Origin: Erythrobacter tepidarius
GTDB taxonomy: Bacteria > Pseudomonadota > Alphaproteobacteria > Sphingomonadales > Sphingomonadaceae
DNA: 64,000 nt
Reading direction: 5' to 3'
Assembly (NCBI RefSeq): GCF_002155695.1
Contig: NZ_MUYJ01000002.1
Coordinates: 62,001 to 126,000 of the forward strand
Shown: positions 10,480-18,668 of the stretch, in pieces
How positions within the stretch are numbered: position 1 is the stretch's first letter
How the letters are laid out: the number at the start of each line of letters is the position of its first letter
Program-made: the position numbers and the translations under genes
The notes under the pieces: generated by a model
Database searches by the model: none
Told to the model about the DNA's origin: nothing
The model's input: only the letters and a program-made list of their open reading frames with translations

Positions 10480-11967
10480 TCAGCCTCCTGCTGCGGCCTC
10501 GGCAGGGGCGTTATCGGTAAAGTGTGACACCAGCCGGCCAAGACCGACCGAGTTGGAGCCCTTGACCAGCACCGCGTCTCCCGGGGCAAGACCATATTGC
10601 TCCAGCAGCGCGATGGCTTCGGCAGGAGTTCGGCAATGCGCGAAGGTGGTGGCCTTGCCAAGCGGAGCGCCGGCGAGTTTCCCCAGTTCCTCGGCAAGCG
10701 CGCGCATCTCCTCGCCGACGAGGATCGCGTGCTTGACCCCCGCCTCGGCAATGGGTTCGGCCAGTTGGCGGTGGAAGGCATCGGCAAAGTCGCCGAGTTC
10801 CTTCATGCTGCCCAGCACCGCGAGGCGGCGGGTCGCGGGGGTGGCCGCCAGCGCCTTGAGCGTGGCGCGCATCGATGCCGGGTTGGCATTGTAGCTTTCG
10901 TCGATCAGCAACGCGGTGCCACCGGCAACGGCGATGGCATGGCGCGCGCCGCGGCCTTTCAGTCCGCCCAGTTCGGCGAGCGCAAGACCGGCTGCCCCGA
11001 GATCGCCCCCGGCCGCGCGCACCGCCGCCATCACGCCCAGCGAGTTGACGATCCAGTGCTCGCCCGGCTCGGCAATCGTGTAGCAGATCCGCCGGTCGCC
11101 GAGATCGGCGGTGACCAGCGCCCCGCCGCCCGCCGCCGGGATCGCATCGAGCAGCCGCACATCGGCATCGGCAGTGCGACCGAAGGTGACGATTCTGGCG
11201 CCGCAATCGCGGGCATGGCCGATCATGCGTTCGGCCCATTCGCTGTCGGCCGGAATGATCGCGGTGCCGCCCGGCATCAGCCCCTTGAAGATGTCCGACT
11301 TCTCGTCCGCGATCGCCTCCAGGCTGCCGAGGTTCTCGATATGCGCGGGCGCGATGGTGGTGATCAGCGCGACATGGGGGCGGACGTGAGCGCTGAGCGG
11401 CGCGATCTCGTGACGGTGGTTCATCCCCATCTCGAACACGCCGAATTTGGCCCGGGCCGGCAGGCGCGCCAGACTGAGCGGCACGCCAACATGGTTGTTG
11501 TAGCTGCGCACCGAGCGATGCGCCGCACCCCGGCTGGCGCGATCGAGGCAAGCGAAAATCGCCTCCTTCATGCCGGTTTTTCCGACCGAGCCGGTGATGC
11601 CGATACGGATCGCTTGTGAACGCTCACGCGCACAATGAGCGAGATCGTGCAATGCCTTCGTGGTGTCTTCGACCAGCACATGCGGATAATCGACCGGGCG
11701 ATCGACGATCGCAGCGATGGCACCTTTTTCAAAGGCTTGGGGTATGAATTTGTGACCGTCCATCGCTTCGCCCTTGAGCGCGACGAAGACATCGCCGGGC
11801 TTGACATCGCGCGAGTCCATTTCGACGCCCGAGGCTTGGAAATCATGGCTGGCAGTGCCTCGACACGCCGCTTCGATTTCCGCCGCCGTCCACAGCGCCA
11901 GGGGCAGCGCGTCGCGGGGAGTGATCGGCCAATGATGCAAGAGTGGATGGGCAAGCGATGCGTTCAT
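10480..11967 (-). CDS. murF: UDP-N-acetylmuramoyl-tripeptide--D-alanyl-D-alanine ligase MurF
   Basis: Cytoplasmic Mur ligase that adds the Ddl product D-Ala-D-Ala to complete the pentapeptide. The P-loop appears as IGITGSVGKTGMKEAI, a form I take as typical of alphaproteobacterial MurF; other segments are SYNNHVGVPLSLARL, ALITTIAPAHIENLGS and IDESYNANPASMRATL. An in-frame ATG at 11988 exists inside murE, but ATG 11967, sharing one base with the murE stop (TGATG), is preferred and gives 495 residues starting MNASLAHPLLHHW. The end at 10480 precedes mraY. Confidence 0.95.
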   Translation of the reverse strand: MNASLAHPLLHHWPITPRDALPLALWTAAEIEAACRGTASHDFQASGVEMDSRDVKPGDVFVALKGEAMDGHKFIPQAFEKGAIAAIVDRPVDYPHVLVEDTTKALHDLAHCARERSQAIRIGITGSVGKTGMKEAIFACLDRASRGAAHRSVRSYNNHVGVPLSLARLPARAKFGVFEMGMNHRHEIAPLSAHVRPHVALITTIAPAHIENLGSLEAIADEKSDIFKGLMPGGTAIIPADSEWAERMIGHARDCGARIVTFGRTADADVRLLDAIPAAGGGALVTADLGDRRICYTIAEPGEHWIVNSLGVMAAVRAAGGDLGAAGLALAELGGLKGRGARHAIAVAGGTALLIDESYNANPASMRATLKALAATPATRRLAVLGSMKELGDFADAFHRQLAEPIAEAGVKHAILVGEEMRALAEELGKLAGAPLGKATTFAHCRTPAEAIALLEQYGLAPGDAVLVKGSNSVGLGRLVSHFTDNAPAEAAAGG

Positions 11968-13439
11968 CACATCCGCCCTCCCGCACATTCGCGCGCCACC
12001 TCGACATCATCGAATGCTTCGACCCGCATATTCTCTCCTGATCCAAATATCTGTCCCTGTTCGTGGCCCTTGCCCGCGATCAGCACAATGTCGCGCGCGC
12101 CGGCTTCGGCGATGGCGGCGGCGATGGCCGCGCGCCGATCCCCGATCTCGCGCAGGCCCGTGCCGCCCGCCACGATCGCGGCCCGGATCGCGACGGGATC
12201 TTCGGAGCGCGGGTTGTCGTCGGTGACGATCGCAAGATCGGCCGCCCGCGCGGCAACCGCGCCCATTTCCGGGCGCTTGCCGGCATCGCGGTCGCCGCCC
12301 GCGCCGAACACCACGATCAGCTTGCCGCCCTCGGCGACGTGCGGCCGCAGCGCGGCCAGCGCCGCCGCCAGCGCATCGGGCGTGTGCGCATAATCGACAT
12401 AGATCGGGGCGCCCGCGGCATTGATCGCCGCGCGCTCGAGCCGCCCGCGCACCGGCTGGAGCCGGCTCAGCGCGTCGAACACCACGCCCGCGCCCATGCC
12501 CGTCGCCATCGCCAGCCCCGCGGCCACCAGCGCGTTGGCGGCCTGATAGGCGCCGATGAGCGGCAGATTGACCTTCCGGGTCTCGCCTTCATGTTCGATG
12601 TGAAGAAGTTGGCCCAACTGCCCCGCCTGGCGCAAGACCAGCCGCAGGAAATCCCCGCCCTCGCCCACCGTGCGCACATCGAGCCCGCGTGCGCGCGCGG
12701 TGGCGATCGCCCTGGCAGTCCATGGCGAACCGTCGCCCGCGTCATGGATGATGGCCGGACTGCCGGGCGCGACCACCTCGGCAAACAGCCGCATCTTCGC
12801 CGCGAAATAGGCCTCCATCGTGCCGTGATAATCGAGATGGTCGCGGCTGAAATTGGTAAAGGCGCCGGCGGCAAGGGTCGGCCCCTCGTTGCGATACTGA
12901 TCGAGACCATGGCTCGATGCCTCGTAGGCGACGTGGGTCACGCCCTCGCGGGCCAGACCGGCCAAGTTGGAAAGAAAGGTGACGATGTCCGGGGTGGTGA
13001 GGCCGGTCGCGACGGATTCGTCGGGAGTTGTCACGCCGAGCGTGCCGATGCTCGCCGCGCGTTCACCGCCCATGCGCCAGATCTGGCGGGTCATCTCGAC
13101 GGTCGAGGTCTTGCCGTTGGTGCCGGTGACCGCGACGATGACCGCCGGCACAGGCGAAAAGAAGGCTGCGGCAAGGCGCGCGAAGGCGCGCCGGGCGGTG
13201 ACATCGGCGATGTGGACCGCACCTTCGACGCGGGCTTGGGGACGCGCGACGACTGCCACCGCCCCGGCCTCGATCGCCGCGGGGATAAAATCCTCGCCGT
13301 TGAATTTCGCACCGGGAAAAGCGCCGAACACGGTGCCGGGCGCCACCTTGCGGTGATCTATGGCAAAGCCGGTCACGGCCACATCGGCCGCCGCCGGGAT
13401 GGCAAGCCCGGCGCGTTGCAGCAGATCGCCCAGCCGCAT
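11967..13439 (-). CDS. murE: UDP-N-acetylmuramoyl-tripeptide synthetase MurE (meso-DAP adding type)
   Basis: Cytoplasmic Mur ligase adding the third stem-peptide residue. The 490-residue product has the P-loop VTGTNGKTSTVEMTRQIW, the segment TNFSRDHLDYHGTMEAYF and the specificity motif in VTDDNPRSEDP. The DNPR form is the established signature for meso-diaminopimelate, as expected for a Gram-negative. Start ATG 13439 shares one base with the ftsI stop (TGATG), and the stop shares one base with the murF start. Confidence 0.97.
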   Translation of the reverse strand: MRLGDLLQRAGLAIPAAADVAVTGFAIDHRKVAPGTVFGAFPGAKFNGEDFIPAAIEAGAVAVVARPQARVEGAVHIADVTARRAFARLAAAFFSPVPAVIVAVTGTNGKTSTVEMTRQIWRMGGERAASIGTLGVTTPDESVATGLTTPDIVTFLSNLAGLAREGVTHVAYEASSHGLDQYRNEGPTLAAGAFTNFSRDHLDYHGTMEAYFAAKMRLFAEVVAPGSPAIIHDAGDGSPWTARAIATARARGLDVRTVGEGGDFLRLVLRQAGQLGQLLHIEHEGETRKVNLPLIGAYQAANALVAAGLAMATGMGAGVVFDALSRLQPVRGRLERAAINAAGAPIYVDYAHTPDALAAALAALRPHVAEGGKLIVVFGAGGDRDAGKRPEMGAVAARAADLAIVTDDNPRSEDPVAIRAAIVAGGTGLREIGDRRAAIAAAIAEAGARDIVLIAGKGHEQGQIFGSGENMRVEAFDDVEVARECAGGRM

Positions 13440-15163
13440 CAGTGCTTTTCCACCAGATAGGCGAGGTCCGAGATGTCGACATCGCGGCTCTCGTCGGGCT
13501 GCACGCCCAGCATCGGGCCGATCCGCGGCACCAGCCGTCCCACCACCGGCGCGGCGGTGAAGGCGGCGGTGCGCTGGAAGCTGCTGGCGAGCGTGGCCTT
13601 GGGTTCGTCAATCACCACCACCACCACATAGCGCGGCGCGTCCATCGGGAAGGCGGCGGCGAAAGAGGACACGAGCGCGGTCTTGTTGTAGCCGCCCGCG
13701 CTGGCCTTTTCCGCCGATCCGGTCTTGCCGCCCACGCGGTAGCCCTTGGCATCGGCGTTGCGACCGGTGCCGTAGAGCGAGATCATGCGCAGCATCTGGC
13801 GCATGCGCGAGGAGGTGGATTCCTTGAATACCCGCCGACCGCGCGGCACTTTGGCCGGATCAAGCTTCATCAGCGTGGCCGGCCGCCAGATCCCGCCATT
13901 GACCATCGCGGCATAGGCGCTGGCCAGATGCAGCGGGCTGACGGCCAGGCCGTGGCCGAAGCCGACCGTCATGTTGGTGACACGGCTCCACGGCCCGCGC
14001 GGGAAGATCGGACGCCCGCGCGCGGGCAGTTCGATGAAGGGGCGGCGGTCCATGCCCAGATCAATCATGGCCCGGCGCATCCGTTCCGGGCCGAGCGCAT
14101 CGGCAATCCGCGCGGTGACCGTGTTGGACGAATGCACCAGCGCCTGGGGCACGTTGAGGCTCGGTCCCATCGGGTGCGAATCCTTGATCGTGCGGCGGCC
14201 GACCGGCACCGGCGCGGCATTCCATGGCTGGCCGAGATCGCGCACCACGCCCGCATCCATCGCCGCCGCGACGGTAAGCGGCTTGAAGGTCGAGCCAAGC
14301 TCATAGACCCCGTTGGTGACCCGGTTGAACACATTCGTTGCCCCGCTCGCGCCCGCCACGTTGGGATCGAACTCGGGCAGACTCGCCATCGCCATCACTT
14401 CGCCGGTCTGGACATCGAGCACGACACCCGCCGCGCCGATCGCGTTGGTCGCCAGCATCCCGCGCCGCAATTCGTCCTCGAGCGCGCCCTGCACCCGCAC
14501 GTCGAGCGAAAGCGACACCGGCTCGCCGCGCAGGTCGGGATGGGTCAGGCGCCGTTCGAGCACCTCCTCCATCCCGACCTTGCCGCCTTCGCCCTCGACC
14601 ACATAGCCGAGCACATGCGCCGCAAGCGTGCCCTGCGGATAGTGGCGATCGGTCTCGCGCGGGATCTCGAGCGCGATCTCGCCCAGCGCGAAGACCTTGT
14701 TCGCTTCCTCGGGCAGGATCCGGCGGCGCAGATAGCCCGGACGGCCGGACGCGAGACGCTGCGCCATGCGCGCCTCGTCGATATCGGGGAAGATCGCCTT
14801 CAATGCGCGTGCGACCTCTCGCGGCGAGCGCACCAGCGGCGAGCCGGTGTCGCCCATCGCCTTGGGATCGAACCACAGCGCATAGGCCGGGAAGGCACGC
14901 GCCAGCGGCACGCCGTGGCGATCGGTGATCTCGCCGCGCGGCGGCAACAGCGCATCTTCCAGACTGGTGCGCTCGGGCCCCTGCCCGGCCAAGGCGAGCG
15001 AGGCGATCCGCACCAGCGCGGTCAGCGCCACCAGCGCAAAGCCAGCCACCACCCACAGCACGCGCACACGCGCAGTCCACAGCAGGCGGGCGCGCAGGTT
15101 GACGCGCTGGATCCGGCCGGCAGGGATCGAGGGGACAGCTGCGGCGGCAGCCAGTGCGCTCAT
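13439..15163 (-). CDS. ftsI: Division-specific transpeptidase FtsI (PBP3)
   Basis: Class B penicillin-binding protein cross-linking septal peptidoglycan with FtsW. The 574-residue product has a basic N-terminus, one membrane segment at about residues 35-57, a non-catalytic pedestal domain, and the transpeptidase domain with all three active-site motifs: STFK with nucleophile Ser291, SSN in VHSSNTV, and KTG in VGGKTGSAEKA (Lys480). It starts at ATG 15163, overlapping the stop of the FtsL-like gene (ATGA), and ends at the murE start. Confidence 0.96.
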   Translation of the reverse strand: MSALAAAAAVPSIPAGRIQRVNLRARLLWTARVRVLWVVAGFALVALTALVRIASLALAGQGPERTSLEDALLPPRGEITDRHGVPLARAFPAYALWFDPKAMGDTGSPLVRSPREVARALKAIFPDIDEARMAQRLASGRPGYLRRRILPEEANKVFALGEIALEIPRETDRHYPQGTLAAHVLGYVVEGEGGKVGMEEVLERRLTHPDLRGEPVSLSLDVRVQGALEDELRRGMLATNAIGAAGVVLDVQTGEVMAMASLPEFDPNVAGASGATNVFNRVTNGVYELGSTFKPLTVAAAMDAGVVRDLGQPWNAAPVPVGRRTIKDSHPMGPSLNVPQALVHSSNTVTARIADALGPERMRRAMIDLGMDRRPFIELPARGRPIFPRGPWSRVTNMTVGFGHGLAVSPLHLASAYAAMVNGGIWRPATLMKLDPAKVPRGRRVFKESTSSRMRQMLRMISLYGTGRNADAKGYRVGGKTGSAEKASAGGYNKTALVSSFAAAFPMDAPRYVVVVVIDEPKATLASSFQRTAAFTAAPVVGRLVPRIGPMLGVQPDESRDVDISDLAYLVEKH

Positions 15164-15714
15164 TCGCTCAGCCCCGCTTCACCGGCGGCCTTGGCGCGCA
15201 TGGTCTGGGCCTGGGCTGGGCGGATCGGCGAGGCTTCGATCAGGAAATCACCGAAGGCCTCGGTGAACACTTGCCCGACATCCTTTTCGCTCGCGGCGGA
15301 AGCGAGCGTAACCTTCGCGCCCGAGACCGGCGAGCGCATCGGCCCGGGCCTGATCGCAGCGCTGCCGCCGTCCGCTTCGGCCCGGGCAAGCATGATCGGC
15401 GCGGGCGCATCGCGGCCGGGCCGCTGACCGAGGCTGGCCAGCTGGCGTTCGCTCTCAAGGAACTGGTCGGCGCGCGGGGCCTCGTAGCCGAACTCAACCG
15501 CATTCCACGCGGCCAGCTGGCGCTGGCTGGCACGGGTCTCGAACTCCGTCTCGAGCAGCAGTGTCTCGCGCTTGAGCGCAAGGATCTCGCGCTCGGCAAG
15601 CAGCACCTCGCTCTTCACCGCATGAACCTTGAAGCCGAGGATGATCACCGCCGCGGCGCACATCGCCAACACCGCCATCCACCCCAGCGAACGCGCCCGA
15701 CTGCTGGTCATCAT
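15160..15714 (-). CDS. ftsL: FtsL-like cell division protein
   Basis: Small bitopic membrane protein placed exactly where ftsL lies, between rsmH and ftsI. It has a short N-terminus, one membrane segment at about residues 11-28 ([18 protein letters not shown]) and a heptad-rich stretch at about 33-62 ([18 protein letters not shown]) typical of the FtsL/DivIC coiled coil that binds FtsB and FtsQ. At 184 residues it is clearly longer than most FtsL (about 90-130); the extra C-terminal 90 residues are Ala/Pro-rich and unassigned. FtsL is poorly conserved in sequence, so the name rests on position and topology. Two adjacent ATGs at 15714 and 15711 are both possible starts. Confidence 0.8.
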   Translation of the reverse strand: MMTSSRARSLGWMAVLAMCAAAVIILGFKVHAVKSEVLLAEREILALKRETLLLETEFETRASQRQLAAWNAVEFGYEAPRADQFLESERQLASLGQRPGRDAPAPIMLARAEADGGSAAIRPGPMRSPVSGAKVTLASAASEKDVGQVFTEAFGDFLIEASPIRPAQAQTMRAKAAGEAGLSE

Positions 15715-16652
15715 GCAGCAATGCTCCTTGCCGGTGCGCCGGTGCGGATCGCATGGCGCAGGGTGGACGAACGGGCGCGCGGGTTGCGCGCGATCTCCGC
15801 CTCGGAAGGCCGGATAGCCTTGGAAACGCGGGTGAAGGTCGGCGCGGGGCCGGGGATTTCCCCGGGCAGGTGGCGCGACACGGCACGGCCTGCGCCGCTT
15901 GCCGACTTGAAGAAGTGCTTGACGATGCGGTCTTCAAGGCTGTGGAAGCTGACCACGGCGAGCACCCCTCCCTCGGCCAGCAGGGCTTCGGCCGCGGCAA
16001 GGCCGGCCTCAAGCTCGCCCAGTTCATCGTTCACATGGATCCGCACCGCCTGAAAGGTGCGGGTCGCCGGGTCTTTCCTGTCGTGCGGCTTGTGGCCCAG
16101 CGCGCGGCGCACCACCCGCGCCAGATCGCCAGTGGTCGCCAGCGGGCGCGCGGCGACGATAGCGCGGGCAACGCGCCGCGACTGGCGCTCCTCGCCATAG
16201 CGATAGAGCACGTCGGCGATCGCTTCCTCGTCGGCGGTGTTGAGGAAATCGGCCGCGCTTTCACCGGCCTGGCTCATGCGCATGTCGAGCGGGCCGTCAT
16301 GCATGAAGGCAAAGCCGCGCGCGCCGCGATCGAGCTGCATCGAGGAGACGCCGATATCCATCACCACCGCATCGACCTGCGGCACGCCGGCTGCGGCCAG
16401 TTCCTCGCGCATCGCCGAAAAGCGCGCGGCGTAAAGCGTGAGGCGACCTTCATAGCGCGCCACCAGCGCTTGGCCGGCGGCGATCGCGTCGGGATCGCGG
16501 TCGAAGGCATGAACCCTGGCGCCGGCTTCGAGCAACGCGGTGCTATAGCCGCCCGCACCGAAGGTCGCATCGACAATGGTCATGCCGGGACGCGGGGCGA
16601 GCACGGCGATCACCTCGTCAAGCAGCACAGGAATATGGGGCGCATCGCTCAT
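15711..16652 (-). CDS. rsmH: 16S rRNA (cytosine(1402)-N4)-methyltransferase RsmH
   Basis: SAM-dependent methyltransferase (formerly MraW) modifying C1402 in the ribosomal decoding centre. The N-terminus [18 protein letters not shown] followed by the SAM loop [17 protein letters not shown] is diagnostic, as are [28 protein letters not shown] and the C-terminal [20 protein letters not shown] 16652 shares one base with the mraZ stop (TGATG), giving 313 residues; the longer open frame extends into mraZ and is not used. Confidence 0.97.
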   Translation of the reverse strand: MSDAPHIPVLLDEVIAVLAPRPGMTIVDATFGAGGYSTALLEAGARVHAFDRDPDAIAAGQALVARYEGRLTLYAARFSAMREELAAAGVPQVDAVVMDIGVSSMQLDRGARGFAFMHDGPLDMRMSQAGESAADFLNTADEEAIADVLYRYGEERQSRRVARAIVAARPLATTGDLARVVRRALGHKPHDRKDPATRTFQAVRIHVNDELGELEAGLAAAEALLAEGGVLAVVSFHSLEDRIVKHFFKSASGAGRAVSRHLPGEIPGPAPTFTRVSKAIRPSEAEIARNPRARSSTLRHAIRTGAPARSIAA

Positions 16653-17146
16653 CAGGCACCGCCCTTTCTGGCAGCGGCAAGCAGCTTTGCACAGGCCGCC
16701 TGCGCGCCTTTCCACTCCGGACCCATGCGGGCGAGCTCGTCGGGGTTCCAGATGAAGAAAAAGTCGCCCGCGCCCTGGAAGTAAAGCCCGTCGCCGACTT
16801 TGCCGAGATCGCGCAGATGATCGGGCATGACGAAGCGGCCGCTGTCGTCGAAGGGCAGCTGCTCGAAGCCGAACAGCTGCTGGGCACGCACATCGCGGTC
16901 GAAATCGTGCAGGCCGAGACGGATCGCCCGTTCTTCCTCGCGCTCGAGCTGGGCATTGAGCTGCTCCTTGCGCGACAGGCCGAAGCCGATCAGGCAGTCG
17001 AAGCGGTCATGCGCCGCAAGACACAGGATGCGGTTGCCGCCGGAGCTTTCCCTAACCGCCTTGCGGAAGGCGGGCGGCAGGACGAAGCGACCCTTGTCGC
17101 CCGCCGGCGAGAAGGCCTGCCCGCTATATCCTCCAAAGGCTGACAC
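16652..17146 (-). CDS. mraZ: Transcriptional regulator MraZ
   Basis: First gene of the dcw cluster; MraZ is a DNA-binding regulator of its own operon that forms ring oligomers built from two SpoVT/AbrB-like halves. The first half reads [20 protein letters not shown] and the second [20 protein letters not shown] choose GTG at 17146 ([14 protein letters not shown], 164 residues): it has an AAGGGA purine stretch a suitable distance upstream and gives a normal family length. An in-frame ATG at 17275 would add 43 residues of Arg/Gly/Pro-rich sequence that does not look like MraZ. Repeats that could be its operator lie upstream. Confidence 0.92.
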   Translation of the reverse strand: MSAFGGYSGQAFSPAGDKGRFVLPPAFRKAVRESSGGNRILCLAAHDRFDCLIGFGLSRKEQLNAQLEREEERAIRLGLHDFDRDVRAQQLFGFEQLPFDDSGRFVMPDHLRDLGKVGDGLYFQGAGDFFFIWNPDELARMGPEWKGAQAACAKLLAAARKGGA

Positions 17147-17309
17147 GCCCCGATCCCTTCCGCCCCGCTCTGCGACACGCCTTCTCCCCTTCCGCCCGCG
17201 CGCAGGCGCAGGCGGCTTTCCGATCCCTCCGACCGGAAACGGCACGAACCAGCATGTCTGATGGACCTTGTTCATATGGAAGAAGGCCTGGGGATGGAAG
17301 GGATTTTTA

Positions 17310-17324
17310 CGGGAAAAGACGGGA
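17310..17324 (+). promoter_or_regulatory. Second GGGA repeat pair, inverted, downstream of the promoter core
   Basis: Two CGGGA pentamers on the plus strand at 17310-17314 and 17320-17324 are 10 bp apart. A GGGGA at 17290-17294 continues the same register, with the intermediate position 17300-17304 degenerate (GGGAT). They face opposite to the upstream array, so the AT-rich promoter core lies between convergent repeat sets. This could be a second MraZ contact site in the leader. Confidence 0.4.
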
Positions 17325-17432
17325 AAACTCGTTACATTGTTGTTTTATATTATTTTAGTTTCAAATGGCGAGCCTCAGGAAAGCGCGCGAATTGGCCCGA
17401 AAACCCCTGTTTTCGGGGATCAAACCCTGCTT

Positions 17433-17491
17433 TCCCGCGATTTCCCGAAGATCCTGCGCCCGCGAGTCCCACCCCTTCCCGCATTTTCCCG
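17433..17491 (-). promoter_or_regulatory. Candidate MraZ box array upstream of promoter (GGGA repeats at 10-bp steps)
   Basis: On the mraZ coding strand, NGGGA pentamers occur at 17491-17487 (CGGGA), 17481-17477 (CGGGA) and 17471-17467 (TGGGA), each exactly 10 bp from the next, and again at 17447-17443 and 17437-17433 (both CGGGA), also 10 bp apart. MraZ of E. coli and relatives binds direct repeats of TGGGN separated by 5 bp, which is the same geometry. The match of spacing and position just upstream of mraZ supports an autoregulatory operator; binding itself is inferred. Confidence 0.6.
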
Positions 17492-17500
17492 TGGCAGTCG

Positions 17501-18283
17501 CTAATCGAATACCGAGGAGAGCAATGCCAGCAGCACCTCGCCTTCGGCGCCGGCCAGTTCGGGATGTTCGAACAGGGCCGCATCGGCGATCAGCGTTGCC
17601 CGCCCCTTGCCGATGGCACAGCTTGCCGCCGCCGCACCCGCGAGCAACCGGCATTGTCCGGCCGCCGCATCGGTCAGCGCGATACGGCCCGCGAGCACGA
17701 GCGGCAGCCTGGCTTCGCCGAGCGGCGCTTGCGTCACTTGCGGCTGCTGCGCCGCGTCGAAACTGATGGCCAGCCCCCAGCGCGCCACCACCGGGGGGAC
17801 CAGCGCGCTATCCACCGGGCGACGCGGATCGCCCAGCGGGCCGTCGTATTCGCCTGTCAGCATCGGATCGAGCACGAGCAGCAGGCGCCCGCCGCGACGC
17901 ACCCAGGCGTCGAGCGCGACATTGTCGGCCGGGGCCAGCCCGCGCGGCTGGATCACCGCCAGCCGGGCGAGGCCGGCAAGCGGGTCGGTGTCCGGCGCAT
18001 CGGGGGATAGAGCGGGAACCGGTGAGAGCGTATCGAGCGGCACCAGCACGAAGCGCGTCTCGATCGCGCGGCGCTGCCACGGCGGGATAGCGCGCCCGGC
18101 GGCGATGTCGGCGAGCTCCGCATCGGCCTGCCAGTAGAGCGGCAGGCTGGTCATCAGCCCCAGTTCGGGGCGCTGGTCCGGGGTACTTGCCGCCGGAGCG
18201 GCATCGCATCCCCCCAAGGCCAGCAGCGCCAGCGCAGCGATCAGCGCCGGCAGAGCGCGGCGGCTACTGCCCCTGATTGCCAT
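17501..18283 (-). CDS. Predicted lipoprotein, GldG/DUF4350-like, unknown function
   Basis: A 260-residue product starting MAIRGSSRRALP with a lipoprotein signal (hydrophobic stretch LPALIAALALLALGGC, lipobox LGGC, Cys at about residue 26). The mature part contains a segment LDAWVRRGGRLLLVLDPML that resembles the auxiliary domain of GldG-type ABC proteins (DUF4350), followed by LVPPVVARWGLAISFD. That resemblance is from memory of the family pattern and is tentative. The start ATG lies within the end of the upstream small membrane-protein gene (overlap 20 bases), so the two are likely co-expressed behind cysK. The open frame continues upstream without a better start. Confidence 0.75.
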   Translation of the reverse strand: MAIRGSSRRALPALIAALALLALGGCDAAPAASTPDQRPELGLMTSLPLYWQADAELADIAAGRAIPPWQRRAIETRFVLVPLDTLSPVPALSPDAPDTDPLAGLARLAVIQPRGLAPADNVALDAWVRRGGRLLLVLDPMLTGEYDGPLGDPRRPVDSALVPPVVARWGLAISFDAAQQPQVTQAPLGEARLPLVLAGRIALTDAAAGQCRLLAGAAAASCAIGKGRATLIADAALFEHPELAGAEGEVLLALLSSVFD

Positions 18284-18668
18284 TGCCCGGCGCAGGCGGC
18301 GGCAGATCGAGCGGGGCGACCGGCGATGGGCTCGGCTCGGCGGCAATATCCGGGACCACCCCGGCATCGGCGAGCGGATTGGCCTGGCTCGGCGTCGGAC
18401 TCGGCTCGGTGGTGGGTGCGGCATCGGGAACGGCCGCTTCCTCGGTAACGTCGGCCTGGCTGCCGATGATGCTGGCAAGGCCCACCAGCAGCACCATCGC
18501 GGCAATCCCGAACACCCCGATCTGGAGACGCTGGATCGCTTCCTGACGCTCAGCGCTGAGCGGTGGTTCGCGCTCGGCAATGGTTTCCGGCGCATCGCGG
18601 CGCTCGGCCGAGAACAGGCTGCGCTGGGTCAGCATGCGCAGGCGCACAAGCAGCGACACTTGCGTCAT
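18264..18668 (-). CDS. Small single-pass membrane protein, unknown function
   Basis: A 134-residue product starting MTQVSLLVRLRMLTQ at ATG 18668, which overlaps the cysK stop as ATGA. It has a charged cytoplasmic N-terminus, one membrane segment at about residues 51-67 (IGVFGIAAMVLLVGLAS), and a low-complexity periplasmic tail rich in Pro, Ala, Ser and Thr ending GNGNQGQ. No enzymatic motif is visible. Its overlap with cysK on one side and a lipoprotein gene on the other indicates a three-gene transcript. Function unknown. Confidence 0.75.
   Translation of the reverse strand: MTQVSLLVRLRMLTQRSLFSAERRDAPETIAEREPPLSAERQEAIQRLQIGVFGIAAMVLLVGLASIIGSQADVTEEAAVPDAAPTTEPSPTPSQANPLADAGVVPDIAAEPSPSPVAPLDLPPPAPGNGNQGQ

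Larger units (their letters stand above)
17147..17500. promoter_or_regulatory. dcw promoter and leader region (gene-free)
   Basis: This is the only gene-free stretch over 300 bases. It separates mraZ from the convergently placed 3' end of the lipoprotein gene at 17501, so it must hold the dcw promoter. The segment 17331-17367 is markedly AT-rich against the GC-rich background; on the mraZ strand it contains TTGAAA and TATAAA-like words, but I cannot fix one -35/-10 pair. Pentamer repeats flank it on both sides (separate entries). The likely 5' untranslated leader to GTG 17146 would be about 150-200 bases. No convincing coding sequence is present on either strand. Confidence 0.6.

Noticed and set aside
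13442..15427. 661-codon plus-strand frame opposite ftsI
   Set aside because: Antisense to FtsI, whose three penicillin-binding motifs are intact; His/Arg/Gly-rich content marks it as antisense.
17268..17504. Small plus-strand open frames in the mraZ upstream region
   Set aside because: No ribosome-binding site or family similarity; overlaps the phased repeats and AT-rich promoter core and has odd amino-acid composition.
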